Positions 8,747-18,349 of a DNA stretch of 64,000 nucleotides are shown piece by piece. The notes beneath the pieces are model-generated. The model was not told where the DNA came from, ran no database searches, and saw nothing but the letters and a program-made list of their open reading frames with translations. Made by a program: the position numbers and the translations under genes. Numbering within the stretch: position 1 is the stretch's first letter; every line of letters begins with the position of its first letter. This DNA is from Aquabacterium soli (GTDB lineage Bacteria; Pseudomonadota; Gammaproteobacteria; Burkholderiales; Burkholderiaceae_C), in contig NZ_RSED01000019.1 in assembly GCF_003933735.1 (NCBI RefSeq), positions 33,131 to 97,130 of the forward strand, read 5' to 3'.

Positions 8747-8916
8747 GCGGGTGATTCTGCGGGCAAATGCCCTGCGCCGTGGGCTGCTCGCTCAAATCCT
8801 TTGAACGGTGCATGCAAGCCTCTTGGCTGGCAAAACGGCGTCACGCCCCCATCATGGATGCATCGACGCTGCGAGGCTCCCTGGACGGATCCCGCCACCG
8901 CGTCCAGGAGCCCCGC

Positions 8917-9804
8917 ATGACCACTGCCGACACCACCGCCCTGCCCCTCACCCGCCCCGTGGCAACCGCCCTTCGCGGCCAGCCCGCGGAAGACGGTGCC
9001 GGCGTTCGCCTGACACGCGTCTTCCAGGCCCGCTCCACGCTGAACCTGGACCCTTTCCTGATGCTCGACGAGTTCGCGTCCGACCAGGCCGACGATTACA
9101 TCGCGGGCTTCCCGTCGCACCCGCATCGCGGCTTCGAAACCGTCACCTACATGCTCGAAGGCCACATGCTGCACGAGGACCATCTGGGCAACCAGGGGCA
9201 TCTGCGCGATGGCGATGTGCAGTGGATGACGGCCGGGCGCGGCATCATCCACTCAGAGATGCCGCAGCAGCAAGAGGGCCGCATGCGTGGCTTCCAGCTG
9301 TGGATCAACCTGCCCGCAGCCGAGAAGATGAAGCCCGCAGCCTACCGCGACATCCCAGCCGACCAGATTCCCCGTGCGGTCCTTGCCGACGGCGGCTGGG
9401 TGAAGGTGATTGCAGGCGAAACGGCCAACGCACAGGGGCAGCCCGTGCGCGGCCCGATCCAGGGCTTGAGCACCGAGCCGCTCTACCTGCACGCCCACCT
9501 GCCGGCCGGCGCAGCGTGGCGCACCGCCGTGCCGCCGGGCCACACCGCGCTGGTGTACGTGGCCGATGGTGACATCGAAATCGATGGCCGCGCCCTGCAC
9601 CATGGCTGGGCCGGTGTGCTGGGGCACGGCGCCGAAGTGGCACTCGCCGCCGGCCCGCAAGGCGCCGACGTGCTGCTGCTGGCGGGCAAGCCCCTGCGCG
9701 AACCCGTCGTGCAGTACGGCCCCTTCGTGATGAACACGCGCGAAGAAATCGAACAGGCGCTGCGCGACTACAACCAGGGGACATTGGCCGGGCCTGAAAA
9801 ATGA
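8917..9804 (+). CDS. pirin family protein
   Basis: A 295-residue bicupin. The N-terminal pirin metal-binding signature is HPHRGFETVTYMLEGHMLHEDHLG, with the two His and the later His and Glu (GRGIIHSEMP) placed as in pirins. The pirin C-terminal domain ends with PFVMNTREEIEQALRDY, which is typical. Related proteins act as quercetin dioxygenases or redox-sensing cofactors, and the role here is not determined. The ATG at 8917 follows CAGGAG by six bases; an upstream in-frame start at 8767 has no support. The gene after it (9860) is on the same strand 55 bases away. Confidence 0.92.
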   Translation: MTTADTTALPLTRPVATALRGQPAEDGAGVRLTRVFQARSTLNLDPFLMLDEFASDQADDYIAGFPSHPHRGFETVTYMLEGHMLHEDHLGNQGHLRDGDVQWMTAGRGIIHSEMPQQQEGRMRGFQLWINLPAAEKMKPAAYRDIPADQIPRAVLADGGWVKVIAGETANAQGQPVRGPIQGLSTEPLYLHAHLPAGAAWRTAVPPGHTALVYVADGDIEIDGRALHHGWAGVLGHGAEVALAAGPQGADVLLLAGKPLREPVVQYGPFVMNTREEIEQALRDYNQGTLAGPEK

Positions 9805-9859
9805 TTCTGATAACCTTGCGGCATCGAAACCGATGGCCCGGCCATGCCCGGCGCCAGTC

Positions 9860-11167
9860 ATGGAACTAGCACTGCTGATTTTTCTGATCCTGCTCAACGG
9901 CCTGTTTGCCATGTCTGAGATGGCCTTGGCCTCCAGCCGCAAAGCCCGTTTGCAAGTCATGACCGAGACGGGCGACGACGGCGCCCGGGTGGCCATGGAC
10001 CTGCACGACAACCCGACGCAGTTCCTGTCCACCGTGCAGATCGGGATCACGTCCATCGGCGTGCTCAACGGTATCGTCGGCGAGGCCGCATTCTCTGCCC
10101 CTCTGGCCCAATGGCTGGTCTCGCAGTTCGAGATTTCCGAACGCGTCGCGGGCATCACCGCCACCGGCCTGGTGGTGCTGATCATCACCTTCGTCACCAT
10201 CATCTTCGGCGAACTGGTGCCCAAGCGCGTGGGCCAGATGTTCCCTGAATCGGTGGCGCGCCTGGTGTCGCGTCCCATGCGCCTGCTGTCTCGGCTGACC
10301 AAGCCCTTCGTGGCCTCCCTGTCGTTCTGCACCAACGCGGTGCTGAGCATGCTGGGCATCAAGGACAACGGCAACCGCGGAGTGACCGAAGAAGAGATCG
10401 CTGCCAGCCTGGAAGAAGGCCTGGATGCCGGCGTGATCGAGGCGCACGAGCACCAGATGGTGCGCAACGTGTTCCGCCTGGACGACCGCCAGGTGGGCTC
10501 GATGATGATCCCGCGTGGCGACATGGCCTGGCTGAACCTCGAAGACACGCTCGACGAGAACCTCGCCGTGATCAAGGAGCATGGCCACTCGCGCTACCCC
10601 GTGTGCCGCGGTGGCCTGGACGATGTGGTCGGTGTGGCCACCGCGCAGCAGTTGCTGCAGCAGTTTGCGCAGACGCACACCGCTGACCTGACACTCGGTC
10701 TGCAATCGGCCGTGTTCGTGCCCGAAACCCTTTCAGGCATGGAACTGCTGGAGCACTTCCGCGCCTCCAGTTCGCAGATGGTGTTCGTGGTCGATGAGTA
10801 CGGCGAGGTACAGGGCGTGATCACCCTGCGCGATGTGCTGGAGGCCATCACCGGCGAGTTCACCACCGCCGACGAACCAGAGGAAGCCTGGGCCGTGCAA
10901 CGCGAGGATGGCTCCTGGCTGATCGACGGCCTGATCCCCGTGCCGGAGCTGAAAGACCGGCTGGGCCTGAAGAACCTGCCCGATGAAGACCGGGGCCGCT
11001 ACAACACCCTGGCCGGCCTGGTCATGATGCTGCTGGGCCGCCTGCCCAAGACGGCCGACCACGTCGAATGGGATTGCTGGCGCTTCGAGGTGGTCGACAT
11101 GGACGGCAAGCGCATCGACAAACTGCTGGTCAGCCGCACGGCTGAACCGGTGGGCGAAGACGGCTGA
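9860..11167 (+). CDS. CNNM/CorC-type membrane protein (HlyC/CorC family)
   Basis: A 435-residue inner-membrane protein. The DUF21/CNNM transmembrane domain covers residues 1-190, with membrane helices near 1-20, 60-80 and 95-120 (GLVVLIITFVTIIFGELVPK). Two CBS domains follow at about 205-335 (GSMMIPRGDMAWL; VFVVDEYGEVQGVITLRD) and then a CorC/HlyC domain to the end (RYNTLAGLVMMLLGRLP). Such proteins are linked to magnesium or cobalt efflux and divalent-cation resistance; the old name haemolysin is misleading. ATG 9860 is chosen because the first membrane helix begins at once. Confidence 0.92.
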   Translation: MELALLIFLILLNGLFAMSEMALASSRKARLQVMTETGDDGARVAMDLHDNPTQFLSTVQIGITSIGVLNGIVGEAAFSAPLAQWLVSQFEISERVAGITATGLVVLIITFVTIIFGELVPKRVGQMFPESVARLVSRPMRLLSRLTKPFVASLSFCTNAVLSMLGIKDNGNRGVTEEEIAASLEEGLDAGVIEAHEHQMVRNVFRLDDRQVGSMMIPRGDMAWLNLEDTLDENLAVIKEHGHSRYPVCRGGLDDVVGVATAQQLLQQFAQTHTADLTLGLQSAVFVPETLSGMELLEHFRASSSQMVFVVDEYGEVQGVITLRDVLEAITGEFTTADEPEEAWAVQREDGSWLIDGLIPVPELKDRLGLKNLPDEDRGRYNTLAGLVMMLLGRLPKTADHVEWDCWRFEVVDMDGKRIDKLLVSRTAEPVGEDG

Positions 11168-11176
11168 ATCCCTGTC

Positions 11177-11222
11177 CCACGTGCACCACGCCCACATGCC
11201 TCAGGGCGCGTGGTACACGTGG
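11177..11222. terminator. long imperfect inverted repeat between convergent genes
   Basis: Arms CCACGTGCACCACGCCC and GGGCGCGTGGTACACGTGG surround a 10-base loop, between the end of the CorC-type gene and the last codons of pgl. Two bases differ between the arms. It could act as a bidirectional terminator, although it has no T-run on either side. Confidence 0.45.
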
Positions 11223-11905
11223 CAGACTGCCTTTGATTCATGCAAGGCCCGGCGCACGGGCAGCTCGACCGTGTTACCCGGCGTGAGTGCACGGGCCAGT
11301 ACCAGCTCTTTGTCGGCACCTGTGAGGTGCAGCAGCATGTGCCGGGCATCGAGCAAGGTTCGCGGCGTGAGCGTCATGCGGGGCTCGGGCACATTGGGCG
11401 CAGGCGGCACGCCAACAGCCGCGCAGTGCGCCTGCCAGACCGCATCCATCACCTGCCCCGGAAACCACGAGGCCGTGTGCCCGTCCCCTCCCATGCCGAG
11501 CACCACCACGTCTGCCGGCCACCCAATGGTGGCCAGACGAGACTCCACCGCAGGCTGGGCGGCTTCAGGCGTGTCCATGCCGTTGTAAAGCGGCACCCAG
11601 CGGGCCCAGGCCGCCTCGTTGCGCAGCAGGTGGCGACGTACCAGGGCTTCGTTGCTGGCCGGGTCGTCCACCGGCACCCAGCGCTCGTCGGCCAGGGTGA
11701 TGGTGACGTGGGTCCAGTCCAACTCGGCCATTGACAGGCGCTGCCACATGGGCACGGGGGTGGAGCCGCCCGAGACCACCAGCGTCGCCCGGCCGCGCTC
11801 AGCGAGGGCCTCGCGCAGGCCCGCCTCGACTGCCTGCGCCACCTCGATCGCCAGGCTGGCCGCATCGGCCGCCCGGTGCAGCACCGGTCCAGCGTTCCCA
11901 CCCAT
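11201..11905 (-). CDS. pgl: 6-phosphogluconolactonase
   Basis: A 234-residue DevB-type lactonase that converts 6-phosphogluconolactone to 6-phosphogluconate. Motifs seen: VVSGGSTPVPMWQRL, ITLADERWVPVDDPASNE and VVLGMGGDGHTASWFPG, all characteristic. I take the ATG at 11905, which follows GAGGA by about 8 bases; an in-frame GTG at 11953 would add 16 residues without homology. It is divergent from edd across 96 bases, so lactonase and dehydratase of the Entner-Doudoroff route share a control region. A glucose-6-phosphate dehydrogenase gene is not seen in the window. Confidence 0.93.
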   Translation of the reverse strand: MGGNAGPVLHRAADAASLAIEVAQAVEAGLREALAERGRATLVVSGGSTPVPMWQRLSMAELDWTHVTITLADERWVPVDDPASNEALVRRHLLRNEAAWARWVPLYNGMDTPEAAQPAVESRLATIGWPADVVVLGMGGDGHTASWFPGQVMDAVWQAHCAAVGVPPAPNVPEPRMTLTPRTLLDARHMLLHLTGADKELVLARALTPGNTVELPVRRALHESKAVCHVYHAP

Positions 11906-12001
11906 TACTTCGTCCTCACTGTGGTCATGGCGCCAGTGTAGGTCCAGCGGCACGCCCCCTGGGTTTATGCTGTGGAACCCACATTGACAGGATCGCTATC
12001 C

Positions 12002-13846
12002 GTGAGTCCCCACCCACGCCTGATCGAGGTCACCGCCCGCATCCGTGCCCGCAGCGCAGCCACCCGACAGCGCTACCTGCAGCACGTTGCCGCCCACCAC
12101 GCCCGTGGCGTGCAACGCGCCGGGCTGGGCTGCACCAACCTGGCCCACGGCTATGCCGCCGCCCCGGAGAGCGACAAGATCTGGCTGCGCGCGCAGCACG
12201 CGCCCAACATCGGCATCGTGTCCTCCTACAACGACATGCTGTCGGCCCACCAGCCGCTGCTGGCCTTCCCGGCCTGGATCAAGGAAGCCGCACGCGAGCA
12301 TGGCGCCACGGCGCAGTTCGCAGGCGGCGTGCCCGCGATGTGCGATGGCGTCACGCAGGGCCAGCCCGGCATGGAACTGTCGCTGTTCTCGCGGGACGTG
12401 ATCGCCATGAGCACGGCGGTGGCCCTCACGCACAACATGTTCGATGCCACCTTGTGCCTGGGCGTGTGCGACAAGATCGTGCCCGGCCTGCTGATCGGCG
12501 CGCTGAGCTTCGGACACCTGCCCACCATCTTCGTGCCTGGCGGGCCCATGCCCTCAGGGCTGTCCAATGAGGCCAAGGCCAAGATGCGCCAGCGCTTCGC
12601 GGCAGGTGAAGTGGGCCCCGATGCGCTGCTGGCCGCCGAGGAGCAGTCCTACCACTCGGCCGGCACCTGCACCTTCTACGGCACGGCCAACAGCAATCAG
12701 ATGCTGATGGAGATCATGGGACTGCACGTGCCCGGCTCGGCCTTCATCAACCCGGGCACGCCACTGCGCGAGGCCCTGGTGCGAGAAGCGGCCAACCGCG
12801 TCCTGCAGATCACCGCCCACGGCCCTGATTACACCCCCATCGCCGAGGTGATCGACGAGCGCGCCATCGTCAACGGCATCGTCGGCCTGATGGCCACGGG
12901 CGGTTCGACCAACCACACGCTGCACCTGGTGGCCATTGCACGGGCCGCCGGCATCCTGATCGACTGGAGCGACTTCGACGACATTTCGGCCGTGGTGCCG
13001 CTGCTGGCCCGCGTCTATCCCAATGGCAAGGCCGATGTGAACCAGTTCCATGAAGCTGGCGGCCTGGGCTTTTTGATCCGTGAGTTGCTCGATGCCGGCC
13101 TGCTGCACGAGGACGTGCGCACCGTGGCCGGCGGCAAGGCCGGCCTGCGCGCCTACACGCGCCATCCGGTGTTGCACGAAGGTCCCGATGGACAGCATGT
13201 GCTGGCCTGGGAAGATGCCCCCGCCACCAGCGGCAATGACCAGATCGTCGGCACCGTTGCCACCCCCTTCGCGGCCAATGGCGGCCTGCGCCTGCTGAAG
13301 GGCAACCTGGGCCGTTCGGTGATCAAGGTGTCGGCCGTCAAGCCTGAGCACCAGGTCGTGCAGGCCCCCGCCATCGTCTTCGAAGACCAGGAAGATCTGC
13401 TGGCCGCCTACAAGCGGGGCGAACTGCAACGCGACTTCATCGCCGTGGTGCGAGGCCAGGGCCCGCGCGCCAACGGCATGCCCGAACTGCACTCGCTCAC
13501 ACCCACCCTCACCAACCTGCAGGACCAGGGATTCAAGGTGGCCTTGGTGACCGACGGCCGCATGTCAGGTGCCTCCGGCAAGGTGCCCGCTGCCATCCAC
13601 GTCACACCTGAAGCCCTGGCTCAAGGCCCCCTGGGCCGCGTGCGCGATGGCGATGTGATCCTGCTCGATGCGGTGGCCGGCACGCTGGATGCGCTCGTCT
13701 CGCCGCAGGAATGGGACGCACGCGATCTGCCAACGCTCGACCGTGAAGCGCATCACCATGGCATGGGCCGCGATCTGTTCGGTGGCATGCGGCACACCGT
13801 CACCGGTGCCGAGCAGGGCGCAGCCACCTTCGGTGGTGACTGGTGA
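12002..13846 (+). CDS. edd: 6-phosphogluconate dehydratase
   Basis: A 614-residue IlvD/Edd-family [4Fe-4S] dehydratase that makes KDPG from 6-phosphogluconate. Visible signatures are [79 protein letters not shown] and [19 protein letters not shown], with the cluster cysteines in CDG, CDK and GTCTFYG. The GTG at 12002 follows CAGGA by 9 bases; another in-frame GTG at 11972 lacks a ribosome binding site. Length agrees with E. coli Edd. eda follows 56 bases downstream, so the pair is very likely one operon. Confidence 0.96.
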   Translation: MSPHPRLIEVTARIRARSAATRQRYLQHVAAHHARGVQRAGLGCTNLAHGYAAAPESDKIWLRAQHAPNIGIVSSYNDMLSAHQPLLAFPAWIKEAAREHGATAQFAGGVPAMCDGVTQGQPGMELSLFSRDVIAMSTAVALTHNMFDATLCLGVCDKIVPGLLIGALSFGHLPTIFVPGGPMPSGLSNEAKAKMRQRFAAGEVGPDALLAAEEQSYHSAGTCTFYGTANSNQMLMEIMGLHVPGSAFINPGTPLREALVREAANRVLQITAHGPDYTPIAEVIDERAIVNGIVGLMATGGSTNHTLHLVAIARAAGILIDWSDFDDISAVVPLLARVYPNGKADVNQFHEAGGLGFLIRELLDAGLLHEDVRTVAGGKAGLRAYTRHPVLHEGPDGQHVLAWEDAPATSGNDQIVGTVATPFAANGGLRLLKGNLGRSVIKVSAVKPEHQVVQAPAIVFEDQEDLLAAYKRGELQRDFIAVVRGQGPRANGMPELHSLTPTLTNLQDQGFKVALVTDGRMSGASGKVPAAIHVTPEALAQGPLGRVRDGDVILLDAVAGTLDALVSPQEWDARDLPTLDREAHHHGMGRDLFGGMRHTVTGAEQGAATFGGDW

Positions 13847-13902
13847 CGACCGCTGACCTGTGTTTCAACCCGCTCCATTGAGCCCACCCCACTGCTCACA
13901 CC

Positions 13903-14553
13903 ATGCCTGATGCACGCCCCGTTTCCCTGATCGATCAAGCCATGCGCCTGGCCCCGGTGATCCCGGTGCTCGTGGTGGATGAGGTGGCCCATGCCGCGCC
14001 GCTGGCCCGGGCCCTGTTCGAGGGCGGGCTGAAAGTGCTGGAAATCACCCTGCGAACACCGCAGGCCCTGGCAGTGATCGAGGCCATGGCGCGCGCCGTG
14101 CCCCAGGCTGTGATCGCCGCAGGCACGGTGACGACCCCTGCTCAACTGGCGGCAGCCCAATCCGCGGGGGCACAGTTCGCGGTGTCTCCCGGGCTGACAC
14201 CCGCCCTGGCCGAAGCCACGCAACACCCCGGCGCCCTGCCCTTGCTGCCCGGCGTGGCCACCGCGTCAGAGCTGATGATGGGCCTGGATGCCGGCCTGGA
14301 CCGTTTCAAGCTGTTCCCGGCCGAGGCGGTGGGCGGCATCAGGCTGCTGCAGTCCCTGCACGGCCCGTTCGCGCAAGCCGTGTTCTGCCCCACTGGTGGC
14401 ATCACGCTGGAAAGTGCCCCGCGCTACCTGGCCCTGCCCAACGTGGCCTGCGTGGGAGGCTCGTGGCTGGCCCCCAAGGCGGCCCTGGCCGCCGGGCGCT
14501 GGGACGAGATCCGCGCGCTGGCCCAACAAGCCGCCGCACTCGCTCAAGCCTGA
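13903..14553 (+). CDS. eda: KDPG/KHG aldolase
   Basis: A 216-residue class I aldolase that splits KDPG to pyruvate and glyceraldehyde-3-phosphate. The Schiff-base Lys136 sits in DRFKLFPAE, and Glu48 in KVLEITLRTP is the general base. GGI near the C-terminus binds phosphate. It completes the edd-eda operon. Its 3' end overlaps the convergent TetR gene by 10 bases. Confidence 0.96.
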   Translation: MPDARPVSLIDQAMRLAPVIPVLVVDEVAHAAPLARALFEGGLKVLEITLRTPQALAVIEAMARAVPQAVIAAGTVTTPAQLAAAQSAGAQFAVSPGLTPALAEATQHPGALPLLPGVATASELMMGLDAGLDRFKLFPAEAVGGIRLLQSLHGPFAQAVFCPTGGITLESAPRYLALPNVACVGGSWLAPKAALAAGRWDEIRALAQQAAALAQA

Positions 14554-15158
14554 GCGGAAGGCTGACTCATCGATTCGATCGCCTGGGTCAGCAGCAGTTC
14601 GACCTGCTGGGCCGTCTGCGCCGGGTCATCTGACGCACTGATCAGTTGCGCCCCCTCGATCAGCAGCGCGATCAGCAGGTTCGACAACACCCCGATCGAC
14701 ACCTGGGGCAGCAATTCGGCCACGCCGTAGCGGCCTACCAGGCGGGCCAGCAGCCCGAAGGCGTAGCGCATGTCGATCTCGCGGCAGACCTTGCTGCCCA
14801 GCACCGCGGGGCCCTCCACGAAAAGCACCCTGCGGTAGCGGTCTTGAGTGGCCAGCGCCAGGAAGGCGCCGATGGGCCCTCCCACCGTGGTTTCCTGCAT
14901 GCGCGGGTCCGCGGACAAGGCTGCGATCAGATCCTGTGACAGCAGCTCATAAGCCGCCAGGAACAGCGCCTTCTTGTCCTTGAAGTGATGGTAGACCGCC
15001 CCCTTGGTCGTCCCGATGTCTGCCGCCACGTCGTCCAGGCTGGTGCCCGCATGCCCATCCCTGGCGAAGCGCAGTGCGGCTGCCGCCACCAGCGCCTTGC
15101 GCGTGGCTTCTGCATGGGTATCCCTGAGACGTTTGACGCTCTTCATTCCATCTGACAT
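14544..15158 (-). CDS. TetR-family repressor
   Basis: A 204-residue regulator with an N-terminal TetR helix-turn-helix at residues 15-62 (TSLDDVAADIGTTKGAVYHHFKDKKALF). The C-terminal ligand domain is unassigned. It is divergent from the GMC oxidoreductase at 15254 across about 95 bases, which suggests that it represses that gene. The ATG at 15158 overlaps the dyad at 15157-15169; the in-frame ATG at 15146 (MKSVKRLRD) is an equally likely start, since neither has a clear ribosome binding site. Confidence 0.9.
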   Translation of the reverse strand: MSDGMKSVKRLRDTHAEATRKALVAAAALRFARDGHAGTSLDDVAADIGTTKGAVYHHFKDKKALFLAAYELLSQDLIAALSADPRMQETTVGGPIGAFLALATQDRYRRVLFVEGPAVLGSKVCREIDMRYAFGLLARLVGRYGVAELLPQVSIGVLSNLLIALLIEGAQLISASDDPAQTAQQVELLLTQAIESMSQPSAQA

Positions 15159-15169
15159 ACTATGAGTAT
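15157..15169. promoter_or_regulatory. candidate TetR operator
   Basis: A perfect inverted repeat ATACT-ATG-AGTAT lies at the 5' end of the TetR gene in the divergent control region shared with the GMC oxidoreductase. Its size and place are as expected for an autorepressor site. This is inference from position and symmetry. Confidence 0.45.
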
Positions 15170-15253
15170 CTTAAATTCTATTGGTATGTGGACTGTCGTG
15201 CTGGCGCGTTTTCGCTGGCTCAGATGGTTCGCCGGCCTGGAAGGACAAGGATC

Positions 15254-16924
15254 ATGCTGGTGGACTATGTGGTGGTGGGCGGTGGGTCGGCAGGCTGTGT
15301 CGTGGCCAGCCGGCTGAGTGAGGATCCTGACGTGACGGTCTGCCTGCTGGAAGCAGGCCCCAAAGACTGGCACCCGGCCATCCACATCCCGGCGGGGATG
15401 CTGTGGCTGATGTTCAGCCGCACGCTCAACTGGCAGTTTACGACCCGGGCCGAAACCGAACTGGCAGGACGTCAGCTGTTCTGGCCACGTGGACGCATGC
15501 TGGGCGGCTCCAGTTCGATGAACGCCATGTGCTACACCCGCGGCCACGCGGCCGACTACGACCACTGGGCCTCGCTGGGCAACCAGGGCTGGGGCTATGC
15601 CGATGTGCTGCCCTACTTCAAGCGCTCCGAGCACCAGGAACGGGGTGCCAGCGAGTTCCATGGCGTGGGCGGGCCGCTCAATGTGATGGATTTCCGCCAG
15701 CCCAATGTGCTCACGCAGCGCTACCTGGAGGCCGCTGAGCAAGCCGGGTTTCCGCTGAACAACGATGTCAACGGTGCCGAGCAGGAAGGCGTGGGCTACT
15801 TCCAGGTCACGCAGAAGAACGGGCGGCGTTGCAGCGCGGCCAAGGCCTTTCTCAGCGACGAAGTGCGCGCACGCCCCAACCTCACGATATTGACAGGCGC
15901 ACAGGCCACGCGCCTGCTGTCCCAGGGGCGACGCATCACCGGCGTGGCCTTCAGGCAGGGGCGACATCAGCGCGAAGTGCACGCCCAGGCCGAAGTGATC
16001 CTGTGTGCAGGGGCCGTGCAGAGCCCGCAGTTGCTGATGCTCTCGGGCATCGGTGATTCAGCCCACCTGCATGAACACGGCATCAACACCCTGCACCACC
16101 TGCCCGGCGTGGGCCGCAACCTGCAGGATCACCTGGACGTGACACTCACCTACCGCTCGCTGCAGCGCGTGTCATCGGGCCTGAGCTGGCGCAACATGCT
16201 GCGCATGCCAGGTGCCGTCCTGCAGTTGCTGACAAGCAGCTCCGGCTTCCTGACCAACAATGGGGCGGAGGGCTGCGGCTTCATCAAGAGCTCACCCGAC
16301 GAGGCCATTCCAGACCTGCAGCTGCACTTCATGCCAGCCAGCCTGCGCAACCATGGGCGCGACCTGCGTTTCATGACCAACGAAGGCTTCACCATGCACG
16401 TGTGCCAGTTGCGGCCCAAGAGCCGTGGCCGCATCACGCTGGCCAGCACCGATCCGCTGAAGGCGCCCATCATTGACGCCGGCTACCTCACGCACCCGGA
16501 GGATCTGCAAACGCTGGTCAAGGGCTTCAAGCAGGTGCGGCGCATCTTCGCCTCACCGGCCTTCGACGCCTACCGAGGTGAAGAAGTGGCGCCGGGGCTG
16601 GATGCCATCAGCGACGAGGCCATCGAACAGCACATCCGTCAACATGCCGAATCCATCTATCATCCTTCGGGCACCTGCCGCATGGGACAGGGCGACATGG
16701 CCGTGGTCGATGATCAACTGCGCGTGCACGGCGTGCAGGGCCTGCGCGTGGTGGATGCGTCCATCATGCCCACGCTGATCGGCGGCAACACCAATGCCCC
16801 CACCATCATGATCGGCGAGAAAGCGGCAGACATGATCCTGCAGGCCCGCAGGCGAGCACGGCTGAGCGGGCGACACGCGGCCGCCCCCCTGGCTCAGAGC
16901 GAAGGCTGCGAGTACGCGGCCTGA
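15254..16924 (+). CDS. GMC-family FAD-dependent alcohol/choline dehydrogenase
   Basis: A 556-residue flavoprotein. The FAD Rossmann motif VVGGGSAG is at residues 7-14. GMC signature 1 is [16 protein letters not shown] near 93-108 and signature 2 is [15 protein letters not shown] near 254-268. The C-terminal [17 protein letters not shown] carries the active-site Asn, and [10 protein letters not shown] holds the catalytic His. Close families are AlkJ alcohol dehydrogenase and BetA choline dehydrogenase; neighbouring betaine genes are absent, so an aliphatic alcohol is the better guess. The ATG at 15254 follows AAGGACAAGGAT; an earlier in-frame start at 15188 is unsupported. The TetR gene is divergent. 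The 3' end overlaps the convergent thioredoxin-like gene by 31 bases. Confidence 0.92.
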   Translation: MLVDYVVVGGGSAGCVVASRLSEDPDVTVCLLEAGPKDWHPAIHIPAGMLWLMFSRTLNWQFTTRAETELAGRQLFWPRGRMLGGSSSMNAMCYTRGHAADYDHWASLGNQGWGYADVLPYFKRSEHQERGASEFHGVGGPLNVMDFRQPNVLTQRYLEAAEQAGFPLNNDVNGAEQEGVGYFQVTQKNGRRCSAAKAFLSDEVRARPNLTILTGAQATRLLSQGRRITGVAFRQGRHQREVHAQAEVILCAGAVQSPQLLMLSGIGDSAHLHEHGINTLHHLPGVGRNLQDHLDVTLTYRSLQRVSSGLSWRNMLRMPGAVLQLLTSSSGFLTNNGAEGCGFIKSSPDEAIPDLQLHFMPASLRNHGRDLRFMTNEGFTMHVCQLRPKSRGRITLASTDPLKAPIIDAGYLTHPEDLQTLVKGFKQVRRIFASPAFDAYRGEEVAPGLDAISDEAIEQHIRQHAESIYHPSGTCRMGQGDMAVVDDQLRVHGVQGLRVVDASIMPTLIGGNTNAPTIMIGEKAADMILQARRRARLSGRHAAAPLAQSEGCEYAA

Positions 16925-17496
16925 AGCAGCACGGGCGACACCGCCGATTCGCGCCACTTGATCGAGCAGCCGATGCTGGGGTTCTGCTCGGCCGGGCCGT
17001 AGCCGTAGTGCGCAATCAAGCGCATGGCGTCGAACAGCTCGCGCGGCTCATCCTCGGGCGCCAGCTCCTTGCGCGAGGCGTCCAGGCGGCCACGGTACTG
17101 CAGGCGCAAGTCGGCATCGAAGCCGTAGAAATCAGGGGTGCACACGGCATCGTACGCACGGGCCACGTCCTGCGTATCGTCGTGCAGGTACTGGAACGGA
17201 AAGGCGTTCTCGGCCGACAGGCGCTTCATCTGCTCGAAGCCGTCTTCGGGGTAGGCCTCGTCGTCGTTCGAATTGATGGCGATGGTGTTCACCCCATGCT
17301 TGCTCAGCTCACGTGCCTCGCGCAGGATGCGCGGCAGCACCGCCTTCACGTAAGGACAGTGATTGCACATGAAGATGACCAGCGTGCCACGGGGGCCGGC
17401 CAGTTGCTGCAGGCTGTAGTACTGGCCGTCCACGCTCTGCAGCCGAAAGGGCTCTGCGGGCCAGCCGATGTCGGCGATCGGGGTGCTCACTGCCAT
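16894..17496 (-). CDS. thioredoxin-like (AhpC/TSA fold) protein
   Basis: A 200-residue cytoplasmic protein with a redox motif FMCNHCPYVKA near residues 42-52 (CxxC-P), followed by AINSNDDEAYPEDGFEQMK and VARAYDAVCTPDFYGFD, the typical pattern of the NHCPYVKA thioredoxin family. It may act as a thiol-disulphide oxidoreductase or peroxiredoxin-like enzyme; the substrate is unknown. CAGGAG precedes the ATG. It lies 82 bases downstream of cbbZ on the same strand, so it could be a distal member of the cbb operon. The red-type Calvin cycle enzymes are often thiol regulated, but that link is only inference. Confidence 0.85.
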   Translation of the reverse strand: MAVSTPIADIGWPAEPFRLQSVDGQYYSLQQLAGPRGTLVIFMCNHCPYVKAVLPRILREARELSKHGVNTIAINSNDDEAYPEDGFEQMKRLSAENAFPFQYLHDDTQDVARAYDAVCTPDFYGFDADLRLQYRGRLDASRKELAPEDEPRELFDAMRLIAHYGYGPAEQNPSIGCSIKWRESAVSPVLLQAAYSQPSL

Positions 17497-17578
17497 GCTT
17501 TTCTCCTGGTCGAGGGTTCAGGGGTCACATCTTTCACACAATGATCGCGCCCGCTTCGTGACCGCACCGTGATGCGCG

Positions 17579-18307
17579 TCAAGCCGCCTTCGCGGCCACG
17601 GACAGCACATGGTCGGCCACCGCATCGATGCCGGGAAACAAAACGTCAGGATGCGACGCCTCGATGGGCATCCCGCCGTTGTAACCGTAAGGCACGGCCC
17701 ACGCCGCCACGCCTGCCCGGCGTGCGGTGTCGACATCGATGCTGGAATCTCCCAAGTGCGCTGCCTGTGATTGAGGCACAGCCAGCGCGTCAAGGCAATA
17801 CTGGATCACCGCCGCGTGGGGTTTTTTCTGTGCCAGGCTGTCACCGCCGACGACCAGGCGGAAGAAGGCGGACAGCCCGGTGGCCTGCAGCACCCGCACC
17901 GCGAACCGGTGCTCCTTGTTGGTGACGCAGGCCATCTGGATGCCTGCATCGCGCAGACGCGTGAGGCCCTCCAGGCAGCCCGGGTAGAGGCGGCTGTCGG
18001 TGCCCGTGGTGTCGTGGTAATGGCCTTCGAAGCACTGCATGATGGCCTCGAAATCCACATCCTCCGCGCGCGCATCCCCGGCCTCCACCGCCTGGGCCAG
18101 CAGACCCCGCATCAGCTCGCGGGTGCCATGGCCGATCAGCCGCGTCACATCGGGCAAGGCGCGGCGCGGCAGCCCGGTCTGCGCCAAGGTGCGGTTGGCG
18201 GCCTCGGCGATCTCGCTGGCGGTGTCCACCAAGGTGCCATCCAGGTCGAAGGTGATCAGGCGGACGCTGTGCGGCACAGCGTTGCCAGGGCATGGGTCGG
18301 TCATCAA
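17579..18307 (-). CDS. cbbZ: phosphoglycolate phosphatase
   Basis: A 242-residue HAD-superfamily phosphatase that removes phosphate from 2-phosphoglycolate, the oxygenase by-product of RuBisCO. Motif I is FDLDGTLVDTASE near residue 19-31, motif II is VTNKEHR, and motif III/IV is KKPHA with LGDSSIDVDTARRAG. Its place directly after cbbP in the Calvin operon identifies it as the photorespiratory CbbZ rather than an unlinked Gph. It is 42 bases from cbbP, and AGGAG stands upstream of the ATGATG start. Confidence 0.93.
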   Translation of the reverse strand: MMTDPCPGNAVPHSVRLITFDLDGTLVDTASEIAEAANRTLAQTGLPRRALPDVTRLIGHGTRELMRGLLAQAVEAGDARAEDVDFEAIMQCFEGHYHDTTGTDSRLYPGCLEGLTRLRDAGIQMACVTNKEHRFAVRVLQATGLSAFFRLVVGGDSLAQKKPHAAVIQYCLDALAVPQSQAAHLGDSSIDVDTARRAGVAAWAVPYGYNGGMPIEASHPDVLFPGIDAVADHVLSVAAKAA

Positions 18308-18349
18308 TCGCTCTCTCCTGGGTGGTGCGTCATGGCTGCATCAGTGCCA

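Noticed and set aside
9253..10575. Minus-strand frame overlapping the pirin and CorC-type genes
   Set aside because: It overlaps two recognised plus-strand genes and lacks a family match.
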